Shown here one piece after another: positions 33,580-42,955 of a stretch of DNA of 64,000 nt. Under the pieces are notes generated by a model that worked only from the letters and a program-made list of their open reading frames with translations, did no database searches and was not told the DNA's origin. The position numbers and the translations under genes are program-made. The stretch comes from Anabaena minutissima FACHB-250 (lineage in GTDB: Bacteria; Cyanobacteriota; Cyanobacteriia; Cyanobacteriales; Nostocaceae). Each line of letters opens with the position of its first letter. Position 1 is the first letter of the stretch. Location of the stretch: NCBI RefSeq assembly GCF_014697125.1, contig NZ_JACJRG010000004.1, positions 62,001 through 126,000 on the forward strand, written 5' to 3'.

Positions 33580-34302
33580 TCACTTGGTTACTTCACTTTT
33601 TTCTGGTTCAACTTGGGGTACTTCAATGAGAGTGCGTTTGGAGAATCCCCAAGCGAAAATTAAACCGATCGCAGTAATCATTACCCATTCTGGTGGGACA
33701 AAATCATCGTTTACTACCTTCAATAACAGGCGTAAACCCACCAACGAAACTGTGATGTATCCGGCATCTTCTAGGTTGGCAAATTCATCTAACCAACGAA
33801 TAAATAAGCCAGCCATGAAGCGTAGAGTAATAATACCTATGGTTGTTCCCGTTAGCACTAGCCACTTTTCTTGAGATACTGCGATCGCCGTTGTGACGCT
33901 ATCTAAAGAAAATGCTAAGTCAGTAAAAGCAATTACTGGTATTGCTCGCCACAATGAGCTAAAACGCGGCCCGTGGTGATGGTCGTCTTTTGTTTCTGCT
34001 GAAGAAAAGTGTTGGAATACCAACCATAGGAGGTATACAGCACCCAACAGTTCAAATTGCCAGAATTTTTGGATCTCAGTGGCAGTCAACAGTAAGGTGA
34101 TTCGCAGCACATAGGCAAAGACTAAACCAATGTTGAGTGCCTGACGTTCCAGTTTTTTATCTTCTAGTCCTTGGGCTATGGCGGCAAGCGCGATCGCATT
34201 GTCAGCAGATAGCACTGCTTCTAAAAGTATCAGTATCAGCAGGACTATAGAGGCTTCAATGCTGAGATGAAAGTGCAGGTAATCAAAAATTTGGTCTAGC
34301 AT
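33580..34302 (-). CDS. TerC-family integral membrane protein
   Basis: 240 residues with about seven membrane helices. Motifs in the membrane: LEAVLSADNAIALAAIAQGL (about 28-47) with the Asp/Asn, and FTDLAFSLDSVTTAIA (about 125-140) with two Asp. TerC proteins are linked to tellurite resistance in enterics and to thylakoid membrane protein insertion and Mn2+ export in plants and bacteria. Here, alone in a cyanobacterium, a metal-related or membrane-assembly role is likelier than tellurite resistance. Confidence 0.85.
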   Translation of the reverse strand: MLDQIFDYLHFHLSIEASIVLLILILLEAVLSADNAIALAAIAQGLEDKKLERQALNIGLVFAYVLRITLLLTATEIQKFWQFELLGAVYLLWLVFQHFSSAETKDDHHHGPRFSSLWRAIPVIAFTDLAFSLDSVTTAIAVSQEKWLVLTGTTIGIITLRFMAGLFIRWLDEFANLEDAGYITVSLVGLRLLLKVVNDDFVPPEWVMITAIGLIFAWGFSKRTLIEVPQVEPEKSEVTK

Positions 34303-34918
34303 TCCAGGTTTCTCAAGCAGGGAAAATTTAAAAGTAGCAGGGATAGTTAGTTTAATCTAAAAAGTGCAACAAATTGCTACCCTAATCCAGCTTAACGTGT
34401 AGGTGCTACATTCTGGGGAGATTAGTATCTATGCGATCGGCTAGCAAGTAAGTCACTATGGTGTAATCCAATACACCTAATCAATAATATCCTAGTTTTT
34501 GAAGTTCGGAGACTCTGTCTACGATGAAGGAGCTATTAATAACTTTGATTTTAGCCATAGAGAGTAATCTTTTGACGTTTTGTAGTCTTTCTAAATCAGG
34601 TGTTTGGTTTAATTCAGCAATTAAAGCACTGCTATTAATAAGTTTTTAATTCGCTGATTGACATTTTTGTTAAGGCGTGTATAAAAAAATAATCCGATTG
34701 TCTCCTTTTTCAAACATCCTCTAAGGTCAAAAACAGGGTTTATTGAGAAAATCTGAAGCTGAAACCCTGAATTATCACTTGGAAAGCCCAGTTTTTTAGG
34801 TCTTGTTAAGAAAGGTGCAATATATTATTGATGAATACTAGATTTCCCTAGAATCAAGATTCGTGTAAAATTATGCCATTGACAATGTCAATCATACTGA
34901 ACATTAAGGATATTCTCA
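34303..34918. other. 616-base gap between TerC-like gene and secreted hypothetical gene
   Basis: The gap holds a PIN-toxin remnant on the minus strand (34481-34645) and a small hairpin CAGGGTTT/AAACCCTG at 34734-34769. No intact ORF is present. A TAAGGA ribosome site is seen just before the gene at 34919. Confidence 0.55.
34481..34645 (-). pseudogene. Remnant of a PIN-domain (VapC-like) protein
   Basis: On the minus strand 54 codons read without a stop, from INSSALIAELNQTPDLERL through VKRLLSMAKIKVINSSFIV to RVSELQKLGYY and a TGA. No start codon is available because a TAA stands just upstream. The block TPDLERL, the central K-I-K-V-I strand and the ELQKLG motif match the middle of cyanobacterial PIN-domain proteins, where ELQKLGF is followed by DALHIA. 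Both the N-terminal Asp-bearing strand and the C-terminal part are lost. The assignment rests on memory of the family pattern. Confidence 0.5.
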
Positions 34919-35353
34919 ATGGCTATTGGTAAAACTCAGTTGTATCTAAAACCGTTAATGGTAGGTTTAAGTATTGTCTGTGGAGTGTTGGGTGTGGTAG
35001 TTCCTAACGCTGTTTATTCTCAGACTCAAAGTGTACCTGTGATCAGGATCTTAAGAGTTACTTCCAATGGAGGTACTACTTTCAAGCTACAAGAAAACTG
35101 GTTTCGCCAGTCAGGCACAATTACAGAAAATAATAAAAAGTGTGCTGTCAGATCAGGTGATAAATTTTTTGTTGCGTCTATTAATGATAATAACAATAGT
35201 AATACAGAGTTCCGTGAAGGTAATCGGGTGGAAAGACTCAAAGATTATTACACAGTGACTTTTGACAAAACGCTGGCTTGTAATCAACAAAGTCAAACAT
35301 GGTATATCTTTAAAACCCATGTACAACAATTACAAGCCGTACCTGTGCGCTAA
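34919..35353 (+). CDS. Secreted hypothetical protein
   Basis: 144 residues. A signal peptide (hydrophobic about 12-30, likely cleavage near VYS-QTQ) leads into a 110-residue beta-rich domain (VIRILRVTSNGGTTFKL, YTVTFDKTLACNQQSQTW), with two cysteines. The fold may be SH3-like, but I cannot name a family. It would be periplasmic. An ATG with TAAGGA upstream is a sound start. It converges on the 35387 gene. Confidence 0.6.
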   Translation: MAIGKTQLYLKPLMVGLSIVCGVLGVVVPNAVYSQTQSVPVIRILRVTSNGGTTFKLQENWFRQSGTITENNKKCAVRSGDKFFVASINDNNNSNTEFREGNRVERLKDYYTVTFDKTLACNQQSQTWYIFKTHVQQLQAVPVR

Positions 35354-35386
35354 ACCCTGATTTCTACAATTTATCTATTCAAAGTT

Positions 35387-35818
35387 TCACAACATTTCTG
35401 TTAGTTTTTTTAACAAGCTATCGGCTAAATCGGATATATCTTCATCATCTGTTTCACCGATAGCTAAGATATTTTTCACAGTGGCTAATCTGTCTGTTGA
35501 GGGAGTAATTCTCCACATTTCTTCTAAGTTTACTGCTAGATCAAAAAGTGAGCGATCGCCTAAGTAATGCCGTAACCTTAAAGCTACAATATCATCACTT
35601 ACCAAAAACTCTTTGATGTGATCTAACACTGGGTTAGCAAATATCTCATCATTTTCCCAGGTTTCTAGCCAATCTCCATCCACATCATCAACGTAGAGAT
35701 GGATGAAATTTAACCCATAACTTAGCCAGTCTTGCTGCATTTGTCTGGCTGTCGCTAACGCTTCAGTAAATGTTTCCATCTGGTTATTGTAACTACTAGT
35801 TTCTTTTTGGTTAGCCAT
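35387..35818 (-). CDS. Acidic hypothetical protein
   Basis: 143 residues, strongly acidic (about twice as many Asp/Glu as Lys/Arg), helical, with no signal or membrane segment. DDVDGDWLETWENDEIF and ETDDEDISDLADSLL are the most acidic runs. I do not recognise the family. It lies 49 bases behind the 35868 gene on the same strand and may be co-transcribed with it; a small acidic protein after a nuclease-like gene can be an inhibitor, but nothing here proves that. Confidence 0.6.
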   Translation of the reverse strand: MANQKETSSYNNQMETFTEALATARQMQQDWLSYGLNFIHLYVDDVDGDWLETWENDEIFANPVLDHIKEFLVSDDIVALRLRHYLGDRSLFDLAVNLEEMWRITPSTDRLATVKNILAIGETDDEDISDLADSLLKKLTEML

Positions 35819-35867
35819 ATCAAGCCATCATTGGCAAAGCAATAAATTATGTAATTTCCGACAAAAA

Positions 35868-36602
35868 TTAAGAAAATTTTAAATATTTGCCATTAACCAA
35901 AGAGTCACTGTTGTATAGTGTGACGTTCACTAATTGGTTGATGAAATTTGCATCTTGAGGATTGTAACTTAAGAATAATCCTCTCTCGATTTCCCAAGAA
36001 CGTAGCGTACTTTCCCATGCTTGGTGTTTTTGGTGATTTAGTTCTTTACTAACACTGGTAACTTGAATGCAGAGTGGTTGCTGCTGATGATTACTAACAA
36101 TTAAATCTGTGGCCATAGAAAGGTCTGCAATATAGCGTTGCCAAACATTCCCGTTTCTACTGGCAATATGTTGCGCTATAGCTTTAATGATATCATCATC
36201 TTCTTGATTAAACTCCCCTGCCATGAGTTTTTGTTTCCAGATGTAAAACTTAGCATCGCTAGCATTAATCCATTTTGGAAACAGATACCCGTACCAGTAC
36301 CTTTCATTAGCTGTCATTTGTGCAAATTTAGCTGCTTTTTCAGCTTCTGAAGGCAGGGATTGAATGATCAGCCAAATTGTTGAATCCGTAATTACCTCTA
36401 ACAGAAAAGCTAGGACAAATGGTTTGGCAGTCAGAGAACCAGGCTTGATGTCTTTTACCCAACGGTTTATTTCATCTAATTTTTTGGCTAAATTAGAATC
36501 TATTAAGGACGCTTGCTCAGTCAGCAATTTCAACTTATCTTTGATATCTTTTGCTTGCAAACGATCGCCTACTTTACTATAACTATAGCTTTTTGCCGCC
36601 AT
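35868..36602 (-). CDS. Hypothetical protein with possible nuclease-like core
   Basis: About 244 residues from ATG 36602; the frame's TTG at 36608 is less likely. The N-terminal half is helical with a hydrophobic helix near 65-85 (PFVLAFLLEVITDSTIWLII). The C-terminal part has ATDLIVSNHQQQPLCIQVTSV, where an Asp on one strand and Gln-x-Thr on the next sit as in PD-(D/E)xK folds, followed by WEIERGLFLSYNP. The catalytic Lys is not evident. It is first in a two-gene unit with the acidic 35387 gene. The function is unknown and the nuclease reading is weak. Confidence 0.55.
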   Translation of the reverse strand: MAAKSYSYSKVGDRLQAKDIKDKLKLLTEQASLIDSNLAKKLDEINRWVKDIKPGSLTAKPFVLAFLLEVITDSTIWLIIQSLPSEAEKAAKFAQMTANERYWYGYLFPKWINASDAKFYIWKQKLMAGEFNQEDDDIIKAIAQHIASRNGNVWQRYIADLSMATDLIVSNHQQQPLCIQVTSVSKELNHQKHQAWESTLRSWEIERGLFLSYNPQDANFINQLVNVTLYNSDSLVNGKYLKFS

Positions 36603-36873
36603 GAGCAATACTTCGACCGATTGATATTTTTCTTCAACCCAAAATATTAATTAATATTTTATATCTAGAAAATACACAGTATCTTTCAATACTACGATAA
36701 GTAACTGCACTATGAACTGACGTAGGTAGATGCAGAAGCTATCAATCTTTATCATACTCCATATTGAGTAATAAGTCTAAATCCCTACCCTAGCTTAAAA
36801 AAAATCAAAGCTCTTTTGCGTAACTTTGAGTACAGAATAGTTGTCAGTCACAACACTATTACCAGCAATCATT

Positions 36874-38844
36874 ATGTCTGAGTCCAGCATAGAATCAATC
36901 CTACAAGAGAAGCGGCTATTTCAACCCTCTAGCGATTTTTCGCAAGCTGCCCAAATCAAAAGCCTAGAAGATTATCAGCGTATTTACGATCAAGCTAAGG
37001 CTGATCCGCAGAAATTTTGGGCAGATTTGGCTGCATCAGAGTTGCATTGGTTTGAAAAATGGGACACAGTGCTAGATTGGCAACCACCGTTTGCCAAGTG
37101 GTTTGTGGGTGGGAAGATAAATATTTCTTACAACTGTCTTGACAGACACTTGACTACGTGGAGAAAAAACAAAGCCGCATTGATTTGGGAAGGAGAACCT
37201 GGGGATTCCCGGACTCTTACCTATGCCCAATTACATCGGGAAGTCTGCCAGTTTGCTAATGTGTTGAAGCAACTGGGTGTTAAGAAAGGCGATCGCATCG
37301 GAATTTATATGCCGATGATTCCTGAAGCGGCGATCGCTATGTTAGCCTGTGCCAGAATTGGCGCACCCCATAGTGTAGTGTTTGGTGGTTTCAGTGCGGA
37401 GGCTTTGCGCGATCGCTTAAATGATGCTGAAGCTAAATTAGTGATTACAGCCGATGGTGGTTGGCGTAAAGATGCGATCGTTCCCCTCAAGGAACAGGTT
37501 GATAAAGCGATCGCTGATGGTCTTGTCCCCAGCATTACCGATGTTTTAGTAGTGCAGCGTACTGGGCAAAAAACCCACATGGAAACAGGACGCGACCACT
37601 GGTGGCATGATTTACAAAAAGGCGTATCGGCTGATTGTCCCGCCGAACCAATGGACAGCGAAGATATGCTGTTCATTCTCTACACTTCTGGTAGTACAGG
37701 CAAACCGAAGGGTGTAGTCCATTCAACTGGCGGGTATAACTTATACACCCACATGACCACCAAATGGATCTTTGATTTACAAGACACAGATGTGTATTGG
37801 TGTACTGCCGATGTGGGTTGGATTACAGGACATAGTTATATTGTCTACGGCCCTCTTTCTAATGGTGCAACGACGCTGATGTATGAAGGTGCGCCGCGTG
37901 CCTCTAATCCTGGTTGTTTCTGGGATGTGATTGAAAAATACGGCGTAAACATTTTCTACACTGCACCAACAGCAATTCGGGCATTTATCAAAATGGGCGA
38001 AGATCATCCCAACGCCCGTAACTTATCTTCGTTGCGCTTGCTGGGAACTGTCGGCGAACCAATTAACCCCGAAGCTTGGATGTGGTATTACCGCATCATT
38101 GGTGGAGAACGTTGCCCAATTGTAGATACTTGGTGGCAAACAGAAACCGGTGGGATTATGATTACACCCCTACCAGGGGCTATTCCTACTAAACCAGGTT
38201 CAGCAACGCTTCCCTTCCCTGGGATTCTGGCTGATGTGGTGGATTTAGAGGGAAACTCTGTCGGTGATAACGAAGGCGGTTACTTAGCGATACGCCATCC
38301 CTGGCCAGGAATGATGCGGAATGTCTACGGCGACCCTGAACGCTTCCGCCGCACCTACTGGGAACATATCCCCCCCAAAGATGGTAAGTACACCTACTTT
38401 GCTGGGGATGGCGCGAGGAAAGACGAAGATGGCTATTTCTGGGTGATGGGACGAGTAGATGATGTACTCAATGTCTCAGGACACCGCCTCGGTACAATGG
38501 AAATTGAATCAGCCTTAGTTTCTCACCCAGCAGTGGCTGAGGCGGCGGTAGTAGGTAAGCCGGATGAACTCAAAGGCGAGGAAGTGGTTGCTTTTGTCAC
38601 TCTAGAAGGGACTTATCAAGCCAGTGAAGATTTGAGTAAAGAACTCAAAAAACACGTAGTTGCAGAAATTGGTGCGATCGCCCGTCCTGGAGAAATCCGC
38701 TTTACTGACGCATTACCCAAAACGCGATCGGGTAAGATTATGCGGCGATTACTACGGAATCTCGCTGCTGGTCAAGAGGTATCTGGTGATACTTCTACCC
38801 TAGAAGATAGAAGCGTCTTAGATAAATTAAGGGAAGGTATGTGA
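36874..38844 (+). CDS. acsA: Acetyl-CoA synthetase
   Basis: About 656 residues from ATG 36874 ([10 protein letters not shown]); the frame opens at TTG 36841. Adenylate-forming motifs: [15 protein letters not shown] at about 269-283, WWQTETGG at about 424, and the acetylation-regulated Lys in [12 protein letters not shown] at about 618. It activates acetate to acetyl-CoA through acetyl-AMP in the cytoplasm. The gene's TGA lies inside the first unit of a heptamer array. Confidence 0.95.
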   Translation: MSESSIESILQEKRLFQPSSDFSQAAQIKSLEDYQRIYDQAKADPQKFWADLAASELHWFEKWDTVLDWQPPFAKWFVGGKINISYNCLDRHLTTWRKNKAALIWEGEPGDSRTLTYAQLHREVCQFANVLKQLGVKKGDRIGIYMPMIPEAAIAMLACARIGAPHSVVFGGFSAEALRDRLNDAEAKLVITADGGWRKDAIVPLKEQVDKAIADGLVPSITDVLVVQRTGQKTHMETGRDHWWHDLQKGVSADCPAEPMDSEDMLFILYTSGSTGKPKGVVHSTGGYNLYTHMTTKWIFDLQDTDVYWCTADVGWITGHSYIVYGPLSNGATTLMYEGAPRASNPGCFWDVIEKYGVNIFYTAPTAIRAFIKMGEDHPNARNLSSLRLLGTVGEPINPEAWMWYYRIIGGERCPIVDTWWQTETGGIMITPLPGAIPTKPGSATLPFPGILADVVDLEGNSVGDNEGGYLAIRHPWPGMMRNVYGDPERFRRTYWEHIPPKDGKYTYFAGDGARKDEDGYFWVMGRVDDVLNVSGHRLGTMEIESALVSHPAVAEAAVVGKPDELKGEEVVAFVTLEGTYQASEDLSKELKKHVVAEIGAIARPGEIRFTDALPKTRSGKIMRRLLRNLAAGQEVSGDTSTLEDRSVLDKLREGM

Positions 38845-38924
38845 AGAGTGCTGAGTGCTGAGTGAAGAGTGCTGAGTGAAGAGTGCTGAGTGCTGAGTGC
38901 TGAGTGAAGAGTGAAGAGTGCTGA
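38841..38924. repeat. Twelve-unit two-variant heptamer array overlapping the acsA stop
   Basis: Twelve contiguous 7-mers, each either GTGAAGA (A) or GTGCTGA (B), in the order A B B A B A B B B A A B. The first unit contains the acsA TGA stop codon. A related set of imperfect GTGCTGA units is at 39784-39833 past the TPR gene. No protein-coding use is evident. Confidence 0.9.
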
Positions 38925-38927
38925 TCT

Positions 38928-38967
38928 GTAGGTTGAGTTAAGCGCAGCGCAAGGAAACCCAACCTAC
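38928..38967. repeat. Dispersed inverted repeat GTAGGTTG
   Basis: GTAGGTTG (38928-38935) and CAACCTAC (38960-38967) flank AGTTAAGCGCAGCGCAAGG-type sequence. This small palindromic element recurs widely in cyanobacterial intergenic DNA. Confidence 0.65.
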
Positions 38968-39074
38968 TTTTCATGCACTATTTTAGCTTTGCTGTGCTAT
39001 TACAAATACTACAAGAATGCGTATGTGGCCGCACTTCAGTTTATTATAGGGATCAGGACGTGATTAAAGAAAGG

Positions 39075-39782
39075 ATGAGGGTGATGAAGCCAAACAGTCA
39101 ACTGCAATCAGGATTTGTGAAAGCTTTTAGCTGTGTATCGCTGAGTCTCATCGCCCTAGTGTTGCCAATTGCTGCTCAAGCACAGGAACAATCACCAGCA
39201 AAGTTTGCCTGTCAAACAGCATTAAATACCCCAGAACAAAAACCGCAACAGAAACAAGTACAGAAGTTAGCACAGTTTGCGGATACATCACAAGAGCGAT
39301 CGCAGCTGATCCAACAAGCTAATGATTTATACAATCAGCGTAACTTTAAAGGCGCAGAAAGAACTCTGTGTCAACTGCTCAAAAAATATCCCGAAGATAC
39401 TTTTGGCAACTTCCAATTAGGCAATGTGTTTGCACGTCTGAGCCAACCAGAAGCTGCGATTAGTGCCTACCGCGAAGCCATTCGCCGCAATTCAAAATAT
39501 GCTTTAGCCTATAATGCAGTGGGCGTGGTGTATGCTAGCCAAAGTCGTTGGGAAGATGCCATTACGGAATACAAAAAAGCTTTAGAAATTAATCCTGATT
39601 ATGGTGATGCACTGATTAATTATGGTCAGGCATTATGGCAAACTAATCAAAAGGATCAAGCACGAGCTTCTTTAGAAAAAGCTTTAAATATCTTTAAAAC
39701 CCAAAAGAGAAACGAGAAAGTTTACCAAATTGAACAAATTTTACAGCAGATCAAAACATTAGATAATCCTGGAATTTCTTAA
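39075..39782 (+). CDS. Secreted TPR-repeat protein
   Basis: About 235 residues from ATG 39075 (or 39084); the longer frame from 38973 adds an unlikely N-tail made partly of repeat DNA. A signal peptide (hydrophobic FSCVSLSLIALVLPIAAQA, cleavage near AQA-Q) is followed by a Gln-rich linker and at least four TPR motifs (for example YNAVGVVYASQSRWEDAITEYKK, here given by its core ASQSRWEDAITEYKKAL). It would act as a protein-binding scaffold in the periplasm. The partner is unknown. Confidence 0.8.
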   Translation: MRVMKPNSQLQSGFVKAFSCVSLSLIALVLPIAAQAQEQSPAKFACQTALNTPEQKPQQKQVQKLAQFADTSQERSQLIQQANDLYNQRNFKGAERTLCQLLKKYPEDTFGNFQLGNVFARLSQPEAAISAYREAIRRNSKYALAYNAVGVVYASQSRWEDAITEYKKALEINPDYGDALINYGQALWQTNQKDQARASLEKALNIFKTQKRNEKVYQIEQILQQIKTLDNPGIS

Positions 39783-39890
39783 TACTGAGTGCTGAATAGG
39801 GAGTGCTCAGTGCTGAGTAGGGAGTGCTGAGAAAATTTTACTTTGTCTCCCCTGCCTCCCCATCTCACAAAAAAAATCGCGTTGCTCCCC

Positions 39891-39988
39891 CTGTCACCTG
39901 TCACCTGTCACCTGTCACCTGTCACCTGTCACCTGTCACCTGTCACCTGTCACCTGTCACCTGTCACCTGTCACCTGTCACCTGTCCC
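39891..39988. repeat. Thirteen-unit CTGTCAC heptamer array at the relA 3' end
   Basis: Thirteen perfect copies of CTGTCAC from 39891 to 39981 and a degenerate fourteenth (CTGTCCC). It ends three bases from the stop codon of the minus-strand relA/spoT gene. One frame through it reads CHLSPVT repeats over 80 codons, which is a translation artefact, not a gene. It is the longest perfect STRR in the window. Confidence 0.95.
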
Positions 39989-39991
39989 CAA

Positions 39992-42247
39992 TCAATCGTC
40001 GCTTTGACCAACACGACGGATATTGAGAATGTCGCTCATTTTTTTGATTTGAGTGAATACTTGTTCTAGTTGGGGGCGATCGCGTATTTCTATTCCTAAG
40101 TCCATTAATGCTGGTTGACCAATGGATGTTTTGACTTGGGCGTGACGCACGTTGATCCCTTGGTCACTTAATCTTGATAGGATATCCTTCAGTACCCCTA
40201 CTCTATCGAGGGCTTCAATTTGGATATTCACTGGGTAGGTGTGGGGACGACCACTATTTTCTACACTGTGATTCCATCGCACTGGTACTAGGCGATCGCC
40301 TTCTACTGGTTCTAAATTATGACATCCTTGGCGATGGATGGAAATTCCTCTACCCCTTGTGACTGCACCAATAATTGGTTCTCCAGGAATGGGGGTACAA
40401 CAACCGGCAAGATAATATACTAATCCTTCTACGCCGATAATTGGCGAGTCTGTAGCACGGGAAGTAGTTGGATAGGTTTTGGGTGTGGATGACTCTTTTG
40501 GTAGTAAGGGGATGACTTCTGCTGTTGGTTGTTGCGCTTTCACGACTTCTCGCCAACGATTCAACACCAAATTTAAGGTTATTTCCCCGTAACCTAAACC
40601 TGCTAGTAAATCTTCTGTACTATGGTAATTACATTTTTCTGATACGGTCTGCATAGATTCAGACTTCAGCAGATTATCAAAACCTGTTTTCCCTAGTTCC
40701 TTTTCTAATAACTCCCGTCCACGGGCTACATTTTCTTCCCGGCGCGATCGCTTGTACCATTGTTTAATCCGATACTTGGCTGTGGAAGTCCTGACAAAAT
40801 TTAGCCAATCTAAACTGGGATGACTATTCTTTTGGGTAATAATATCGACGATATCACCATTGTGTAGTCGTGTTGACAGAGGCACAATCCTACCATTCAC
40901 CCGCGCCCCAGCACAGTGATTTCCTACTTCTGTATGGATACGATAGGCAAAATCTATTGTTGTTGAAGCTGGATTTAACGAAACAACATCCCCTTTGGGA
41001 GTGAAGACATAAACATCGTCTTCAAATAAATTATCTTTGACGCTATCAAGATACTCTTGTGCGTCCTTCATGTCGCTTTGCCATTCCAATAGCTGCCGCA
41101 ACCAGGTAAACTTGTCATCACTGGTTGTCAGTAGGCTATTAGACCCACCCGTTTCTTTATACTTCCAATGGGCTGCAATCCCGTATTCTGCAATGTGGTG
41201 CATTTCTGTTGTGCGAATCTGCACTTCTAACGGACGACCGGTTAAGCCAATGACTCCTGTATGCAACGATTGGTAGCGGTTAGGTTTGGGTAAACCGATA
41301 TAATCTTTAAATCTGCCGGGAATGGGGCGGAAGGCATCGTGTACTACAGCTAAAGCCCGATAACATTCCTCATTTGTCTCTACAATAATCCGCAGGGCTG
41401 CCAAATCATAAATTTCATGAAATTCCTTTTGCTGTCGCTGCATCTTCTGGTAGATGCTATACAGATGTTTGGGACGACCACTAACGTCTAAACAACGAAT
41501 TCCTGCTTGCTGTAACCGTTGCTGCAAAGTTGTTGTAGCTTTAGCTAATTTCTCTTCTCTAGCTGTCCGTTTTTCCGAAACGTGCTGCTGAATTTCGCGA
41601 AAGGCTTCTGGTTCTAAATACTTAAAGGCTAAATCTTCTAATTCCCACTTAATCCGCCAGATCCCCAAACGATTGGCTAAAGGTGCAAAGATATCTCTGG
41701 TTTCTTGGGCTGAACGGCGGCGGCTGTCTTCAGACATATATTGCAGAGTTCGCATATTATGCAACCTGTCTGCCAACTTCACCACAATTACCCGAATATC
41801 CTGCGCCATTGCCAAAAACATTCGCCGAAAGTTTTCAGCTTGTCCTTCGGTTTTGCTTTTGAAATTAATTTTAGAAAGCTTGGTGACACCTTCCACCAAC
41901 TGACGCACTTCCGCGCCAAATAGCTGCTCTATTTCTTCAATTGTGACATCTGTATCTTCAACTACATCATGAAGAAATCCAGCTGCTATCATAGCGGGAC
42001 TGCCTCCTAAGTCGCGCAGCAAACCAGCTACAGCCACAGGATGGCTAATATATAATTCTCCTGACTTGCGATATTGACCTTTATGCAGCTGATAAGCAAA
42101 TTCAAACGCCCGGCAAATTAACGTGTTATCACTATATAGGCGGTCATCTTCTGCTGCGTTGTGCTGGGCTGATGTCTCCCGCAAAGATTTCTTCAGCCAT
42201 TCGGGAAGGGAAAGATCAGTCGGGGAACTTATAGCTATGCTGCTCAT
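39992..42247 (-). CDS. Bifunctional (p)ppGpp synthetase/hydrolase RelA/SpoT
   Basis: About 751 residues from ATG 42247 (MSSIAIS); the frame runs to GTG 42385. Order: HD hydrolase domain (HPVAVAGLLRDLGG, FLHDVVEDTD), synthetase domain with GRFKDYIGLPKPNRYQSLHT carrying the R-x-K-D form typical of bifunctional enzymes, TGS domain (DDVYVFTPKGDVVSLN), helical and conserved-Cys region (YLAGCCTPIPGEPI), and a C-terminal ACT domain (VQIEALDRVGVLKDIL). Both catalytic sites look complete, so it should make and break the alarmone and serve as the stringent-response regulator. The first 46 codons of the long frame are not conserved-looking. Confidence 0.93.
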   Translation of the reverse strand: MSSIAISSPTDLSLPEWLKKSLRETSAQHNAAEDDRLYSDNTLICRAFEFAYQLHKGQYRKSGELYISHPVAVAGLLRDLGGSPAMIAAGFLHDVVEDTDVTIEEIEQLFGAEVRQLVEGVTKLSKINFKSKTEGQAENFRRMFLAMAQDIRVIVVKLADRLHNMRTLQYMSEDSRRRSAQETRDIFAPLANRLGIWRIKWELEDLAFKYLEPEAFREIQQHVSEKRTAREEKLAKATTTLQQRLQQAGIRCLDVSGRPKHLYSIYQKMQRQQKEFHEIYDLAALRIIVETNEECYRALAVVHDAFRPIPGRFKDYIGLPKPNRYQSLHTGVIGLTGRPLEVQIRTTEMHHIAEYGIAAHWKYKETGGSNSLLTTSDDKFTWLRQLLEWQSDMKDAQEYLDSVKDNLFEDDVYVFTPKGDVVSLNPASTTIDFAYRIHTEVGNHCAGARVNGRIVPLSTRLHNGDIVDIITQKNSHPSLDWLNFVRTSTAKYRIKQWYKRSRREENVARGRELLEKELGKTGFDNLLKSESMQTVSEKCNYHSTEDLLAGLGYGEITLNLVLNRWREVVKAQQPTAEVIPLLPKESSTPKTYPTTSRATDSPIIGVEGLVYYLAGCCTPIPGEPIIGAVTRGRGISIHRQGCHNLEPVEGDRLVPVRWNHSVENSGRPHTYPVNIQIEALDRVGVLKDILSRLSDQGINVRHAQVKTSIGQPALMDLGIEIRDRPQLEQVFTQIKKMSDILNIRRVGQSDD

Positions 42248-42537
42248 ACAATAGGAGAGGTGATCTCTGGATAAGTGGGAAATAGATGCAACTGGCAGCA
42301 TCATCAGTCTATGATGTTGCTGTCCTGGTGGGGGGATGAAAAGAGTAACAGGATGATTCCCTATATACCTATGGTACTCATCCACTGCGGGTTTTCATGA
42401 TCATATGTGGAAAAAAACGTAGATTGCAAACACAGCCTCAAAGCAAAGTCTGAGGCTGATAATACAAGTAAGAGCGTAAGATAGATTATTGTAGAAGAAA
42501 ATTTTCTTGACATTAATACTATCTTAAATAGCAGTGA

Positions 42538-42888
42538 ATGTCTTTAAGTTCTGATAAATATCAAGCACTGGTAAACTTACTTGAACAATTGCGTACAGAT
42601 GTCAGCAATCTTCACGTTACTACACCTGAACTAAAACAGCGTGTAGCCAGCTTACAACAATTGTTTGCTCAAGAAATCGTCCCTTTGGCGGTAGATGCAA
42701 ACTCGCGAGAGCAATCTTACCAGACGGAAATAAGCAAGCAGTTACGCCTGTTGGAAGTAGATGTGATGTTTTTACAAGGGGCGCGGCAAACATCGACGGT
42801 ACAAACAAGACTAAAGACAATTAGCGATCGCCTCACAACACTAACTCAATATTGCCACGCCATACTGCAACAAGATACACCAGAATGA
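42538..42888 (+). CDS. patD: Probable heterocyst frequency control protein PatD
   Basis: 116 residues, all helical. The core SYQTEISKQLRLLEVDVMFLQGARQ and the end ISDRLTTLTQYCHAILQQ agree with what I recall of PatD proteins of heterocyst-forming cyanobacteria, which bind FtsZ and limit how many cells become heterocysts. No signal or membrane segment is present. Placement after relA/spoT, in divergent orientation, gives no further clue. The name rests on remembered sequence pattern and would need a profile search. Confidence 0.55.
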   Translation: MSLSSDKYQALVNLLEQLRTDVSNLHVTTPELKQRVASLQQLFAQEIVPLAVDANSREQSYQTEISKQLRLLEVDVMFLQGARQTSTVQTRLKTISDRLTTLTQYCHAILQQDTPE

Positions 42889-42955
42889 AAAATTAGGGGT
42901 GTAGGGGTGTAGGGGAGACAAGGGAGATTTTACCCCAGTCCCCAGTTCCCAGTCC

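Noticed and set aside
39891..39988. Possible CRISPR array
   Set aside because: Units are 7 bases without spacers; this is a short tandem repeat, not a CRISPR.
39824..40069. 81-codon frame reading CHLSPVT repeats
   Set aside because: It is the translation of the CTGTCAC heptamer array and then antisense to relA/spoT.
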